Counted from the stretch's first letter, positions 30,244 through 40,335 are shown. The stretch: DNA of 64,000 nt from Xenorhabdus stockiae (GCF_002632825.1 NZ_NJAJ01000003.1:62001-126000), one strand, 5' to 3'. Made by a program: numbers and translations. Notes: generated by a model not told the origin, from the sequence alone.

Positions 30244-31770
30244 TTAAGCAAATTTACTTTTTTTCAATGCGATGTAGTCCAGAATACCACCCAGCAGTAA
30301 TCCTATAACACCAATAACAACGCTCCAGGACAACATAGGGTATATAAAGTCACTTATGTTATTACAAAGATCGATATATCTTGGAGAGATGTAAAGCACC
30401 AAAGTGACAATATGCGTTATTACAAACAACAGGCTATTTATAATTAACCAGGCAGCAAAAATAAGTGCAGCCAGAGTCATCGTCAGGAAGGCTAGCCGAT
30501 AATAGTTACTGAATAGTGTCCGGGGAATAAAACTATCCGTTTTTTGGGTATAAGCTAGTGTACTACGACAAACCAGCAGTAGAGCCAGGCCCGGAAATCC
30601 AATCACAATGGAAAACAGATAAAACATTGACCAGCCATGAGCTTCAGCAAACCAGCCTGCAACCGGGCCAACATACACTCGTCCTACCGCGGCCAACGCT
30701 GAAAGAAGAGCAAATTGTGTCGCTGAAAAAGACTTATTGCAAAGTGTCATGAGTAGGGCAACAAATGCTGCTGTGCCCATACCACCACAGATATTCTCCA
30801 GAAATATAGCCCCTCCCATGACATAAATATCTTTAGGGGTGACGGCAAGTATCCAATAACCGAAATTTGAAATGGTTTGCAAGATCCCGAAGATCATCAA
30901 TGCACGGAACAGACTCCACTTTTGCATTAAATAACCACCATATAGTGCTCCTATAATGGTAGCGGCCAGTCCAAGGGTTTTATTGATCATACCAACTTCG
31001 GCCGGATTAAAACCAACTCCTCGGATAAGAAAAGGAGTGCTAAGGGAGAGGGCGAAAGCATCAGCCAATTTATACATAACAATTAGCAGAAGGATAAGCC
31101 AGGCATTATTTCGACTAAAAAAATCAAATAAAGGTTCTACAACGGCCTGGTGCAATGTTTTTGGTGGCGCTGTATCTATTTGGGGTTCTTTAGCCGTAAG
31201 AGTAGCATAAACACCAATCAGCATCAGACCGGCCATAAGCCAGTACATACAATTCCAGCCAATATAAGTTGTTACCCATAGGGCTAAACCGCCGGAAACC
31301 AGCATTGCCAATCTGTAGCCTAATACAGAAATCGCAGCTCCGGCACCGCGTTCTTCTTGCTGAAGCAGGTCAGTTTTATAGGCGTCGAAAATAATATCCT
31401 GAGAAGCGGAAAAGAAGGCGACAGCAACAGCTAATGCGGCTAACCACCATAAATGTTGTGAGGGATTTAGAAATCCCATGCCCGCGATACTGATAATGAG
31501 CAAAAGCTGGGTAACAAGCATCCATCCACGTCGCCGTCCCAGAAATGAAGGGGAATAGCGATCCATGGCAGGTGCCCAGAGAAATTTAAAGACATATGCC
31601 TGACCGACTAAAGTGAAAAAGCCGATAGTTTTGATATCAACATCTTCCACTGTCATCCATGCTTGTAATGTGCCTGCTGTAAGAGCAAGAGGAAGGCCTG
31701 ATGCAAAACCCAGTAAAAGAAGAATGCGATAGTTACGTATTGCTGATAAATTAAGAGCATGATTTGCCAT
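30244..31770 (-). CDS. ampG: Muropeptide MFS transporter AmpG
   Basis: A 508-residue inner-membrane permease (E. coli 491) with about 14 hydrophobic segments. It imports GlcNAc-anhydro-muropeptides for cell-wall recycling and AmpC signalling. Family sequences: LGFASGLPLALTAGTLQAWM, YVFKFLWAPAMDRYSPSFLGRRRGW and ENICGGMGTAAFVALLM. ATG 31770 is chosen because GGAGGGG lies 7 bases upstream. It follows yajG on the same strand after 80 bases, as in E. coli. Confidence 0.95.
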   Translation of the reverse strand: MANHALNLSAIRNYRILLLLGFASGLPLALTAGTLQAWMTVEDVDIKTIGFFTLVGQAYVFKFLWAPAMDRYSPSFLGRRRGWMLVTQLLLIISIAGMGFLNPSQHLWWLAALAVAVAFFSASQDIIFDAYKTDLLQQEERGAGAAISVLGYRLAMLVSGGLALWVTTYIGWNCMYWLMAGLMLIGVYATLTAKEPQIDTAPPKTLHQAVVEPLFDFFSRNNAWLILLLIVMYKLADAFALSLSTPFLIRGVGFNPAEVGMINKTLGLAATIIGALYGGYLMQKWSLFRALMIFGILQTISNFGYWILAVTPKDIYVMGGAIFLENICGGMGTAAFVALLMTLCNKSFSATQFALLSALAAVGRVYVGPVAGWFAEAHGWSMFYLFSIVIGFPGLALLLVCRSTLAYTQKTDSFIPRTLFSNYYRLAFLTMTLAALIFAAWLIINSLLFVITHIVTLVLYISPRYIDLCNNISDFIYPMLSWSVVIGVIGLLLGGILDYIALKKSKFA

Positions 31771-31850
31771 AAGCCCCTCCAATACTTTCTGCCTATAGTC
31801 TACTGAAAGTCACTTCAATAGAATCAGGCAGAAAGCATATTCATATTCTG

Positions 31851-32438
31851 TTAGCGAACGTTTTGTTTGATGAAGGTGCTGATTGACGAATCTTGGGCCA
31901 TATCTGCGATAACATCTGATAATACAGTATTAACAGCATCAGCAATTTTTGCGTTAGTTGCACTTAATGGAGCCTGCACATTATAGCTGGTGCGATAGTT
32001 CTTGATTTGTTTATTGCCATCCTGAGCATAAACGATCACTGAAATTTCTGCTTTTGCTGAAATATCGTGACGTAAACTGCCTTCTTTAACATTGGCATAA
32101 AGTTGATTGACAACAACTTGCAAGTTGGCATTAGCCGGAGAGCCAATCATATAACCACGAGCGACCATTTGCTTTTCCAGCGCTTCTTGCAGTAAAAAGC
32201 GTAAATCGCGTGAAGGTAGCAGCGTGACTAATTTTGCATCCCGGTTTACTTGAGCCAGGGCTTGAGATTGCCGCTGGTCGACCCCACTAATATTGATTGT
32301 GATAGCTTTCATCGTCGGGTCTGCTGATGGCAGGGCAATTTTAGGCTGAATAGCGAGTGTATTGCTGGGGGTTGCACAGCCAGTCAGATTGGCTAAAAAG
32401 AGAAGTGCGGTAAGTGGAATAAGTATTTTCTTTAGCAT
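31851..32438 (-). CDS. yajG: YajG-family lipoprotein
   Basis: A 195-residue lipoprotein: signal peptide MLKKILIPLTALLFLANLTGC with lipobox LTGC, lipidated at about Cys21, followed by a periplasmic domain of unknown function (YajG family) with RQSQALAQVNRDAKLVTLLPS. The ATG at 32438 is chosen because upstream residues do not resemble a signal peptide. It is upstream of ampG and divergent from bolA. Confidence 0.92.
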   Translation of the reverse strand: MLKKILIPLTALLFLANLTGCATPSNTLAIQPKIALPSADPTMKAITINISGVDQRQSQALAQVNRDAKLVTLLPSRDLRFLLQEALEKQMVARGYMIGSPANANLQVVVNQLYANVKEGSLRHDISAKAEISVIVYAQDGNKQIKNYRTSYNVQAPLSATNAKIADAVNTVLSDVIADMAQDSSISTFIKQNVR

Positions 32439-32682
32439 GTAAATGGTCTCATTCTGGATACGGATACCCGGTATAGTAATACAGATAGTACAAACCGTTG
32501 CAATCATAACACTGCGATAGGTAGTGGCATATCCCTAATGCTTACTAATTGAAAGATATAGATAAATAAACAAAATGTATTTGGTTTAAGATAATTAGAT
32601 GTTTGAATCCTATAAATCGCGGGAAATAAACTAAAATCAATATATGGTTGATTAATAACCTTTGGTGACTAAGGAGAATGAG

Positions 32683-33000
32683 ATGGTTCGTCAGGAAATA
32701 GAAACAAAGTTACGGGCGGCATTTAAGCCTTCTCATCTGGAAGTTATTGATGAAAGTTATCGTCATAATGTACCAGCAGGTTCTGAAAGCCATTTTAAAA
32801 TCATTGTAATCAGTGATGCATTTATTGATCAGAGGATGCTTAATCGTCATCGCTCAGTATACAGCACTCTGGTTAATGAGATGGCTGGAGGAGTACATGC
32901 TCTGGCACTTCACACATATACAGAAAAAGAGTGGATGGAATTGGAAGATACCGTTCTGAACTCGCCAGCATGCCGGGGAGGAACGGCGACGACTTCATGA
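32683..33000 (+). CDS. bolA: Transcriptional regulator / Fe-S assembly partner BolA
   Basis: A 105-residue BolA-family protein with the KH-like core [26 protein letters not shown] and the conserved histidine in [14 protein letters not shown]. BolA affects cell shape under stress, binds DNA and pairs with monothiol glutaredoxin in iron-sulfur metabolism. ATG 32683 is chosen because AAGGAG lies 6 bases upstream; the in-frame GTG at 32662 precedes that site. Confidence 0.96.
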   Translation: MVRQEIETKLRAAFKPSHLEVIDESYRHNVPAGSESHFKIIVISDAFIDQRMLNRHRSVYSTLVNEMAGGVHALALHTYTEKEWMELEDTVLNSPACRGGTATTS

Positions 33001-33058
33001 TTTTACAGAGTAGCGAGCTTGTACTTACTTTTTAATTAATTTGGTTTTCACGTTAAAC

Positions 33059-33081
33059 TACAGCCTTCGGGCTGTATTTTT
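33059..33081 (+). terminator. bolA terminator
   Basis: TACAGCC-TTCG-GGCTGTA followed by TTTTT: a seven-pair stem with a stable UUCG tetraloop. Confidence 0.88.
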
Positions 33082-33084
33082 GTT

Positions 33085-33206
33085 TATACCCGTCATTTTA
33101 AGTTATAGCGTTGCTGGTCATGCATGTCCACCCGGTTACATCATACATTATGTAACCGAGGAAATTATCTTGCCGTCGCGCGCTATCTTGAAGTCTGTGG
33201 GGATAT
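33085..33206 (-). repeat. Variant ERIC element upstream of tig
   Basis: TATACCCGTCATTTTAAGTT at the left end, CACCCGGTTACATC in the middle and CTTGCCGTCGCG...CTTGAAGT...GGATATT at the right end match ERIC architecture in reverse orientation, at about 122 bases. It is diverged from the 142-base copies elsewhere and directly follows the bolA terminator. Confidence 0.7.
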
Positions 33207-33295
33207 TCATATCGAATAACCAATGGCATGATGTGGTTATTGAGCAATGCTTATCACATAAGTCAACGAATATTGCACGCTTTTGCCAGCAATTC

Positions 33296-33324
33296 TCGAC
33301 TCATACTGTCTGCATCGCTATAAT
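33296..33324 (+). promoter_or_regulatory. Possible tig promoter
   Basis: TATAAT (33319-33324) with a weak -35 TCGACT (33296-33301) at 17-base spacing, about 165 bases before the tig start. The rest of the 33207-33490 gap shows no other recognised element. Confidence 0.4.
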
Positions 33325-33490
33325 GCTGCGTCTAAATTTTTACAATAGTTTCGGGGCGCTTCTGATCACAGGGATTCTCGGTTTTTAAATGCGACCACCC
33401 CGGTTCTTGAAGAGTGCTGCAATTTGCTCGTATCAGGCGTTGTGCCATTCTGAAGTTGACCGAGCACTATGATTTTTTTGAGGTAACAAG

Positions 33491-34795
33491 ATGCAAGTTT
33501 CTGTTGAAACAACTCAAGGCCTAGGGCGTCGTGTGTCAATCACCGTTCCTGCTGCCGACATTGAAAAAGCAGTTAACAGTGAGCTGGTTAATGTAGCGAA
33601 AAAAGTACGTATTGACGGTTTCCGTAAAGGTAAAGTACCTATGAAAATCGTTCAGCAGCGTTATGGCGCCTCTGTCCTGCAGGATGTACTGGGTGATCTG
33701 ATGCAGCGTAATTTCATCAATGCGATCATTGAGAATAAAATTAATCCAGCCGGCGCACCAAGCTACAAACCAGAGCAGTTTAAAGATGGCGAAGACTTCG
33801 TTTACGCAGTTGAATTCGAAGTATACCCAGAAATCGAACTGAAAGGTCTGGAAGAAATCGAAGTTGAAAAACCTGTTGTTGAAGTAAAAGATGCAGACGT
33901 TGACACTATGCTGGAAACTCTGCGTAAACAACAGGCTGACTGGAAAGAAACCGATGAAGCAGCAGCTGCAGAAGATCGCGTAACTGTAGATTTCAATGGC
34001 TCTGTTGACGGGGAAGAGTTCGAAGGCGGCAAAGCAACAGACTTCGTTCTGGCAATGGGCCAAGGCCGTATGATCCCAGGTTTCGAAGAAGGTGTTGTTG
34101 GCCACAAAGCGGGCGACGAATTCACTATCGATGTGACTTTCCCTGAAGATTATCATGCTGAAAACCTGAAAGGTAAAGCGGCGAAATTCGCAATTAACCT
34201 GAAGAAAGTTGAACAGCGTGAACTGCCAGAACTGACTGAAGAGTTCATCAAGCGCTTTGGTATTACCGAAGCGACAGTTGATGGTCTGCGTGCAGAAGTT
34301 CGTAAAAACATGGAACGTGAACTGAAAAATGCAGTACGTAACCGCATTAAAACTCAGGTTCTGGATGGTTTGGTTAAGGCTAACGAAATCGACGTTCCTG
34401 CTGCGGCTATTGATGGCGAAGTTGATGTATTGCGTCGTCAGGCGGCACAGCGTTTCGGTGGTAATGAAGCGCAGGCTCTGGAACTGCCTCGTGAGCTGTT
34501 CGAAGAGCAGGCAAAACGCCGTGTAGTTGTTGGTCTGCTGTTAGGTGAAGTTATCAGCAGCAATGAGCTGAAAGTTGATGATGAACGTGTTAACGCACTG
34601 ATCGAAGAAATGGCTTCTGCATATGAAGATCCAAAAGAAGTCGTTGAATACTACAGCAAAAATAAAGAAATGATGAACAACATCCGCAACGTTGCTCTGG
34701 AAGAGCAAGCTGTTGAATTGGTTCTGAGCAAAGCGAAAGTTTCTGAAAAAGAAACTGGCTTTAATGATTTGATGAATCAGAATCAAATGGCATAA
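33491..34795 (+). CDS. tig: Trigger factor
   Basis: A 434-residue ribosome-associated chaperone and prolyl isomerase. The ribosome-docking signature GFRKGKVP is near residue 43 in the N-terminal domain, the FKBP domain spans about 150-245 ([30 protein letters not shown]), and the helical C-terminal chaperone arms follow. Length matches E. coli (432). The codon use is typical of a highly expressed gene (many GTT, CGT, CTG and GAA). ATG 33491 follows GAGGTAACAAG. Confidence 0.97.
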   Translation: MQVSVETTQGLGRRVSITVPAADIEKAVNSELVNVAKKVRIDGFRKGKVPMKIVQQRYGASVLQDVLGDLMQRNFINAIIENKINPAGAPSYKPEQFKDGEDFVYAVEFEVYPEIELKGLEEIEVEKPVVEVKDADVDTMLETLRKQQADWKETDEAAAAEDRVTVDFNGSVDGEEFEGGKATDFVLAMGQGRMIPGFEEGVVGHKAGDEFTIDVTFPEDYHAENLKGKAAKFAINLKKVEQRELPELTEEFIKRFGITEATVDGLRAEVRKNMERELKNAVRNRIKTQVLDGLVKANEIDVPAAAIDGEVDVLRRQAAQRFGGNEAQALELPRELFEEQAKRRVVVGLLLGEVISSNELKVDDERVNALIEEMASAYEDPKEVVEYYSKNKEMMNNIRNVALEEQAVELVLSKAKVSEKETGFNDLMNQNQMA

Positions 34796-34844
34796 GTTTC
34801 ATTTATTGATTACCTGAGATGATAAATTCCTCTCTCAGTAATGC

Positions 34845-34876
34845 AAACCCGCAGGCGAAGCTTGCGGGTTTTTTTT
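34845..34876 (+). terminator. tig terminator
   Basis: AAACCCGCA (34845-34853) pairs with TGCGGGTTT (34863-34871) and runs into eight or more T residues. Confidence 0.92.
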
Positions 34877-34882
34877 ATTGTT

Positions 34883-34910
34883 CTTGAAAAAAACAGATTT
34901 AACCTCATAT
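34883..34910 (+). promoter_or_regulatory. Probable sigma-32 promoter of clpP
   Basis: CTTGAA (34883-34888), 14-base spacer, then CCTCATAT (34903-34910), one base off the heat-shock CCCCATNT consensus. E. coli clpP is a known sigma-32 gene. Confidence 0.7.
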
Positions 34911-35054
34911 CCTTTCTTACTATTATGTAATGGCTTACTACTTTTTATAGAGGGAAGCCCTCTGTTAGTTAACTTTGGATCATGGTCATCATCGCTTATC
35001 TCAAGTAGAATCAGTTATGAATGGCACCAGCGTGAGTTCTATTAGGAGACGGAA

Positions 35055-35678
35055 ATGTCATACAGTGGCAAGCAAGATCAATATGCACCTAACATGTCTT
35101 TGGTGCCGATGGTGGTTGAACAGACAGCACGTGGGGAACGTGCATTTGATATTTATTCCCGCTTATTAAAAGATCGAATTATTTTTCTGACTGGTCAGGT
35201 AGAAGATCATATGGCGAACTTAATTGTCGCTCAGATGCTATTCCTGGAAGCAGAAAACCCAGAAAAAGACATTCACTTATATATCAACTCGCCGGGTGGG
35301 GTTATCACAGCTGGTATGTCTATTTATGACACCATGCAATTTATTAAGCCAGATGTGAGTACTATTTGTATGGGACAAGCCTGCTCAATGGGGGCGTTCC
35401 TGTTAACAGCTGGTGCGAAAGGGAAACGTTTCTGTTTGCCAAATTCCAGAGTGATGATCCATCAGCCATTAGGTGGGTTTCAGGGGCAGGCAACAGATAT
35501 TGAAATCCATGCGCAGGAAATACTCAAAGTTAAAGCACGTATGAATGAGTTGATGGCAAAACATACGGGGCAATCGCTTGAGAAGATAGTCGAAGATACA
35601 GAACGTGATCGTTTCTTATCAGCCGGGGAAGCCGTAGAATACGGATTGGTTGATAGCATATTCACCCAGCGCAACTAA
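35055..35678 (+). CDS. clpP: ATP-dependent Clp protease proteolytic subunit
   Basis: A 207-residue serine protease subunit with the catalytic triad Ser111 ([11 protein letters not shown]), His136 (MIHQPLGG) and Asp185 (in DTERDRF), at the same positions as the E. coli precursor. The first residues are probably processed. It forms a 14-mer chamber fed by ClpX, encoded next. ATG 35055 follows AGGAGACGG. Confidence 0.98.
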   Translation: MSYSGKQDQYAPNMSLVPMVVEQTARGERAFDIYSRLLKDRIIFLTGQVEDHMANLIVAQMLFLEAENPEKDIHLYINSPGGVITAGMSIYDTMQFIKPDVSTICMGQACSMGAFLLTAGAKGKRFCLPNSRVMIHQPLGGFQGQATDIEIHAQEILKVKARMNELMAKHTGQSLEKIVEDTERDRFLSAGEAVEYGLVDSIFTQRN

Positions 35679-35822
35679 TTTATTGATAATTAATTTATTA
35701 CTCCAACACTATAATTTAAAGGTGGATTTTTGTACAATCACCTGATTATGCGGAGTAATGACAGCGTTTTTTCTGTTATGCCAGATAGACTGGGATAACA
35801 GCTCATAAAGTGAGGTTGACTG

Positions 35823-37094
35823 ATGACAGATAAGCGCAAAGACGGTTCAGGAAAGCTGCTGTATTGCTCTTTCTGCGGGAAAAGCCAACATGAAGTCCGG
35901 AAATTAATAGCTGGCCCGTCAGTGTATATCTGCGATGAATGTGTCGATTTATGTAATGATATCATTCGCGAAGAAATTAAAGAGCTAGTACCACATCGTG
36001 AGCGTAGTACATTGCCTACCCCTCATGAAATTCGCCAACATCTGGATGATTATGTCATCGGTCAGGAAATGGCGAAAAAAGTACTAGCGGTAGCCGTTTA
36101 TAACCACTATAAGCGCCTGCGTAATGGGGATACTAATAACGGTGTGGAATTAGGCAAAAGTAATATTCTGCTAATCGGGCCAACCGGTAGCGGTAAAACT
36201 TTGCTGGCAGAAACACTTGCCCGTTATTTAGATGTACCATTTACCATGGCTGATGCTACGACTCTGACTGAAGCAGGTTATGTTGGGGAAGACGTAGAAA
36301 ACATTATTCAAAAGCTTTTGCAAAAATGTGACTACGATGTACAGAAAGCGCAGCGTGGTATCGTTTATATTGATGAAATAGATAAAATCTCCCGCAAATC
36401 TGATAATCCTTCAATAACACGTGATGTGTCAGGTGAAGGCGTTCAGCAGGCACTGTTGAAATTGATTGAAGGCACAGTAGCAGCTGTTCCTCCTCAGGGT
36501 GGTCGTAAGCATCCACAGCAAGAGTTCCTTCAGGTTGATACATCTAAAATTCTATTCATCTGTGGCGGCGCATTTGCCGGGTTGAGCAAGGTTGTTAGCC
36601 AGCGTTTGAATGTCAGCTCCGGAATAGGTTTTAGTGCTACAGTTAAAGGTGAATCAGAGAAAGCAACTGAAGGTGACTTGCTTGCTCAGGTTGAACCGGA
36701 AGATTTAATCAAATTCGGCTTGATTCCTGAGTTCATTGGCCGTCTGCCGGTTGTGGCAACGTTGGGTGAACTTAATGAAGAAGCTTTAATCCAGATTCTG
36801 CAAGAGCCAAAAAACGCGTTGACAAAACAGTATCAGGCTTTATTTAATCTGGAAGGCGTTGAGCTGGAGTTCAGAAAAGAAGCTCTGACAGCGATTGCTA
36901 AAAAAGCAATGGTGCGTAAAACGGGTGCTCGTGGTCTTCGCTCAATTGTGGAAGGTGTTTTATTGGACACAATGTACGATCTCCCATCAATGGAACATGT
37001 AGAAAAAGTTGTCGTTGATGAGACGGTTGTTGAAGATAAATCCGCACCATTATTGATATATAGCAAACCGGATGCTCAAGTTTCTGGTGAGTGA
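35823..37094 (+). CDS. clpX: ATP-dependent Clp protease ATP-binding subunit ClpX
   Basis: A 423-residue AAA+ unfoldase. An N-terminal zinc-binding domain has Cys15, Cys18, Cys37 and Cys40 (CSFC...CDEC). Walker A is GPTGSGKT (119-126), the pore loop GYVG follows, and Walker B is IVYIDEIDK. It hands unfolded substrates to ClpP. It lies 144 bases after clpP in the same orientation and probably shares its transcript. Confidence 0.98.
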   Translation: MTDKRKDGSGKLLYCSFCGKSQHEVRKLIAGPSVYICDECVDLCNDIIREEIKELVPHRERSTLPTPHEIRQHLDDYVIGQEMAKKVLAVAVYNHYKRLRNGDTNNGVELGKSNILLIGPTGSGKTLLAETLARYLDVPFTMADATTLTEAGYVGEDVENIIQKLLQKCDYDVQKAQRGIVYIDEIDKISRKSDNPSITRDVSGEGVQQALLKLIEGTVAAVPPQGGRKHPQQEFLQVDTSKILFICGGAFAGLSKVVSQRLNVSSGIGFSATVKGESEKATEGDLLAQVEPEDLIKFGLIPEFIGRLPVVATLGELNEEALIQILQEPKNALTKQYQALFNLEGVELEFRKEALTAIAKKAMVRKTGARGLRSIVEGVLLDTMYDLPSMEHVEKVVVDETVVEDKSAPLLIYSKPDAQVSGE

Positions 37095-37141
37095 TGAAAA
37101 TAGGGTAAGAAGTACCGGCCATCAATTCGCATTGAAAAAAT

Positions 37142-37172
37142 AAAATGAGGGATTCTCCCTCATTTTGCTTTT
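37142..37172 (+). terminator. clpX terminator
   Basis: An 11-pair stem (AAAATGAGGGA 37142-37152, complement 37156-37166), TTC loop, then a T-rich tract. Confidence 0.88.
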
Positions 37173-37187
37173 TGCAGACTCAGGCTA

Positions 37188-37215
37188 TTGAATGTCGGAT
37201 TCCTGTCCCCATATA
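37188..37215 (+). promoter_or_regulatory. Sigma-32 (heat-shock) promoter of lon
   Basis: TTGAA (37188-37192), 14-base spacer and CCCCATATA (37207-37215) match the heat-shock consensus; the layout TTGAATGT...CCCCATAT closely resembles the E. coli lon promoter. Confidence 0.85.
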
Positions 37216-37302
37216 TTTTATATTCTTTGAAGTGAAACTCGTGAAAACCGTGTTTCACGAGATTCCTAAAAACTGGCGAAAGCTAAACGAAGAGAGAGCT
37301 CT

Positions 37303-39657
37303 ATGAATCCTGAGCGTTCCGAACGCATAGAAATCCCTGTATTGCCTTTGCGCGATGTAGTGGTTTACCCACATATGGTGATCCCTCTGTTTGTTGGGCG
37401 AGAGAAGTCGATTCATTGTCTGGAAGCAGCAATGGATCATGACAAACAGGTCATGTTGGTAGCGCAGAAAGAAGCATCCACTGATGAACCGGGAGTCAAT
37501 GATCTATTCTCCGTAGGTACAGTGGCTTCTGTTCTACAGATGCTGAAATTACCAGATGGCACAGTGAAGGTTCTGGTTGAAGGCTTGCAGCGTGCCCGTA
37601 TTACGACACTGACAGATAACGGTGAATACTTTTATGCGCAGGTTGAATATCAGGACTCCCCTATCGTTGATGAGCGCGAGCAGGAAGTTCTGGTAAGAAC
37701 CGCGATTAATCAGTTTGAAGGCTATATCAAACTGAATAAAAAAATTCCGCCGGAAGTGCTGACATCACTACACAGTATTGAAGATGCCGCAAAACTGGCT
37801 GATACCATTGCTGCTCATATGCCATTAAAAATCAATGACAAACAGGCTGTTTTAGAAATGTCTGATGTTGTTGAGCGCATTGAATATCTGATTGCAATGA
37901 TGGAATCAGAAATCGATCTGCTACAGGTAGAAAAACGAATTCGTAATCGCGTTAAAAAACAGATGGAAAAAAGCCAGCGCGAATACTATCTGAATGAGCA
38001 AATGAAGGCGATTCAGAAAGAATTAGGTGAGATGGATGATGCACCTGACGAATATGAGACGCTGAAACGTAAGATCGAAAATGCCAAGATGCCTAAAGAG
38101 GCACGGGAAAAAGCAGAAGCTGAGCTGCAAAAATTAAAAATGATGTCCCCAATGTCAGCAGAAGCGACGGTTGTGCGTAGCTACATTGACTGGATAGTGC
38201 AGGTTCCGTGGAACGCACGCAGCAAAGTGAAAAAAGATTTGGTGAAAGCCCAGGAAATACTGGACACTGATCACTACGGTTTGGAGCGAGTTAAAGAACG
38301 TATCCTTGAATATCTGGCTGTACAAAGTCGTGTCAGTAAAATCAAGGGACCAATACTTTGTCTGGTTGGGCCTCCGGGTGTGGGTAAAACCTCACTGGGG
38401 CGTTCCATTGCTCGTGCAACTGGCCGTAAATACGTCCGCATGGCACTGGGTGGAGTACGTGATGAAGCAGAAATACGTGGTCATCGTCGTACTTACATTG
38501 GCTCAATGCCGGGTAAGTTAATCCAGAAAATGTCTAAAATCGGGGTTAAAAACCCACTGTTCCTGTTAGATGAAATTGACAAAATGTCGTCTGACATGCG
38601 CGGTGATCCAGCATCGGCTTTGCTGGAGGTTCTTGATCCTGAACAGAACGTGACATTTAACGATCATTATCTTGAAGTGGATTATGATCTGTCTGATGTG
38701 ATGTTTGTGGCGACATCCAATTCCATGAATATTCCGGCACCTTTGCTGGATCGTATGGAAGTGATCCGCTTGTCAGGTTACACCGAAGACGAAAAACTGA
38801 ATATTGCCAAGCGTCATTTGTTACCTAAACAGATTGAACGCAATGCATTGAAAAAAGGTGAACTGACCATCGATGATGGTGCGATTCTCGGCATTATCCG
38901 TTATTACACCCGTGAAGCCGGTGTACGTAGTCTGGAACGTGAAATTTCCAAACTGTGTCGTAAGGCGGTTAAAGCATTGTTGATGGATAAAGCGCTTAAG
39001 CATATCGAGATCAATGCTGATAACCTGAAAAATTATCTGGGTGTTCAAAAAGTGGATTATGGTCGTGCTGACACCGAAAACCGTGTTGGTCAGGTAACCG
39101 GGCTTGCATGGACTGAAGTTGGTGGTGATCTACTGACCGTGGAAACAGCCAGTGTTCCGGGTAAAGGCAAATTGACTTACACCGGTTCATTGGGAGAAGT
39201 CATGCAGGAATCTATTCAGGCTGCATTGACAGTAGTCCGGGCTCGAGCGGATAAGCTGGGCATCAGTTCTGATTTCCACGAAAAGCGCGATATTCACGTT
39301 CATGTGCCTGAAGGTGCAACACCTAAAGATGGCCCGAGTGCAGGTATCGCAATGTGTACAGCGCTGGTTTCCTGCCTGACTGGTAATCCGGTTAATGCCA
39401 ATGTGGCGATGACTGGTGAAATTACTCTGCGTGGGCTCGTTCTGCCTATTGGTGGTTTGAAAGAAAAATTGCTGGCAGCTCATCGTGGCGGAATTAAAAC
39501 GGTCATCATCCCTGATGAGAATAAACGCGATCTGGAAGAAATCCCTCAGAACGTGATTCAGGATTTGGAAATCCACCCTGTTAAGCGTATAGAAGATGTT
39601 TTGACTATTGCTTTGCAGGAGCCTGCATTTGGTGCAGAAGTGATATCACTAAAGTAG
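37303..39657 (+). CDS. lon: ATP-dependent protease Lon
   Basis: A 784-residue Lon protease, the same length as in E. coli. It has the N-terminal substrate-binding domain (LPLRDVVVYPHMVIPLFVGR), a coiled-coil linker, an AAA+ module with Walker A GPPGVGKTSLGRS and Walker B LFLLDEIDK, and a C-terminal protease domain with the Ser-Lys dyad: PKDGPSAGIAM (catalytic Ser) and GGLKEKLLAAHRGG (catalytic Lys). It degrades misfolded and regulatory proteins. It is transcribed from its own heat-shock promoter. Confidence 0.98.
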   Translation: MNPERSERIEIPVLPLRDVVVYPHMVIPLFVGREKSIHCLEAAMDHDKQVMLVAQKEASTDEPGVNDLFSVGTVASVLQMLKLPDGTVKVLVEGLQRARITTLTDNGEYFYAQVEYQDSPIVDEREQEVLVRTAINQFEGYIKLNKKIPPEVLTSLHSIEDAAKLADTIAAHMPLKINDKQAVLEMSDVVERIEYLIAMMESEIDLLQVEKRIRNRVKKQMEKSQREYYLNEQMKAIQKELGEMDDAPDEYETLKRKIENAKMPKEAREKAEAELQKLKMMSPMSAEATVVRSYIDWIVQVPWNARSKVKKDLVKAQEILDTDHYGLERVKERILEYLAVQSRVSKIKGPILCLVGPPGVGKTSLGRSIARATGRKYVRMALGGVRDEAEIRGHRRTYIGSMPGKLIQKMSKIGVKNPLFLLDEIDKMSSDMRGDPASALLEVLDPEQNVTFNDHYLEVDYDLSDVMFVATSNSMNIPAPLLDRMEVIRLSGYTEDEKLNIAKRHLLPKQIERNALKKGELTIDDGAILGIIRYYTREAGVRSLEREISKLCRKAVKALLMDKALKHIEINADNLKNYLGVQKVDYGRADTENRVGQVTGLAWTEVGGDLLTVETASVPGKGKLTYTGSLGEVMQESIQAALTVVRARADKLGISSDFHEKRDIHVHVPEGATPKDGPSAGIAMCTALVSCLTGNPVNANVAMTGEITLRGLVLPIGGLKEKLLAAHRGGIKTVIIPDENKRDLEEIPQNVIQDLEIHPVKRIEDVLTIALQEPAFGAEVISLK

Positions 39658-39698
39658 TACAAAAATAGTGAGCTGAATCAATACACTGTATGAAAATA

Positions 39699-39736
39699 AG
39701 GTTGGTAAGCTAATTCAGGCTTGCCAGCCTTTTTTT
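39699..39736 (+). terminator. lon terminator
   Basis: A 12-pair stem with two G-U pairs (39699-39710 with 39719-39730) followed by TTTTTT. Confidence 0.85.
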
Positions 39737-39820
39737 GTCTCATTAAGTTATCTTAATCTAAAGATCTGATTAAATATTTTGCTGTTCTATGATTTCTTGC
39801 TAATACTGGAATTGATTGAT

Positions 39821-39851
39821 ATAACGGCAAGACTGTCGTGTTAGCCGTTAT
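39821..39851. repeat. Inverted repeat in the hupB leader region
   Basis: ATAACGGC (39821-39828) and GCCGTTAT (39844-39851) are perfect complements separated by 15 bases, 47 bases before the hupB start codon. It may be an operator or a leader stem; nothing more can be said. Confidence 0.55.
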
Positions 39852-39897
39852 AAATAGGCGTTTGTTACGATAGTAAAACTAAATGGGGATGATAAGC

Positions 39898-40173
39898 GTG
39901 AATAAGTCACAACTGATCGACAAAATTGCTGCTGATGTGAATATCTCTAAAGCAGCAGCCGGGCGTGTAGTAGATGCATTCATTTCTTCAGTTTCTGGAG
40001 CATTGAAAGGCGGTGATGATGTCGTTTTGGTAGGGTTTGGGACATTTACTGTACGTGAGCGGGCCGCTCGCATAGGACGTAACCCTCAGACAGGGAAAGA
40101 AATCAAAATCGCAGCAGCAAATGTACCTGCTTTCCGCGCCGGAAAAGGCTTAAAAGATGCTGTTAACGGGTAA
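39898..40173 (+). CDS. hupB: DNA-binding protein HU-beta
   Basis: A 91-residue histone-like protein. The conserved beta-arm signature [20 protein letters not shown] is at about residues 46-65, and the N-terminal helices [17 protein letters not shown] match the family. HU dimers bend and compact DNA. GTG 39898 is taken as start because E. coli hupB also begins with GTG followed by [10 protein letters not shown], and GGGGATGA lies upstream; ORF extension to 39883 adds non-family residues. Confidence 0.97.
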   Translation: MNKSQLIDKIAADVNISKAAAGRVVDAFISSVSGALKGGDDVVLVGFGTFTVRERAARIGRNPQTGKEIKIAAANVPAFRAGKGLKDAVNG

Positions 40174-40302
40174 TTGTTAAATAGCCACCTTATTTACCAT
40201 TACAGGTATACCCTATGGGTTCAAGATGTCGTCAAACAGAGCTGCCATTTGTAAGTACCGTGCAGATTAGACTGACTAGCTGGAATCGATAGGTTAAAAT
40301 AT

Positions 40303-40335
40303 AAGCGCGTCACTTGATTGATGCGCTTTTTTTCT
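40303..40335 (+). terminator. hupB terminator
   Basis: AAGCGCGTCA with TGATGCGCTT forms a 10-pair stem including one G-U pair, then a T-run. The gap before it (40174-40302) contains a short ERIC-end-like stretch near 40208. Confidence 0.85.

Noticed and set aside
30003..30251. 82-codon minus-strand frame between ampG and the Tsx-like gene
   Set aside because: It covers the porin's promoter region, has very low-complexity AT-rich coding and no ribosome site.
33041..33388. 115-codon open frame between bolA and tig
   Set aside because: It starts before the bolA terminator, runs through the ERIC-like element and the likely tig promoter, and has no ribosome site or recognisable family.
33536..34156. 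206-codon minus-strand frame inside tig
   Set aside because: It is a composition artefact of the biased codon use of tig (GAA-rich reading as Phe-rich on the reverse strand).
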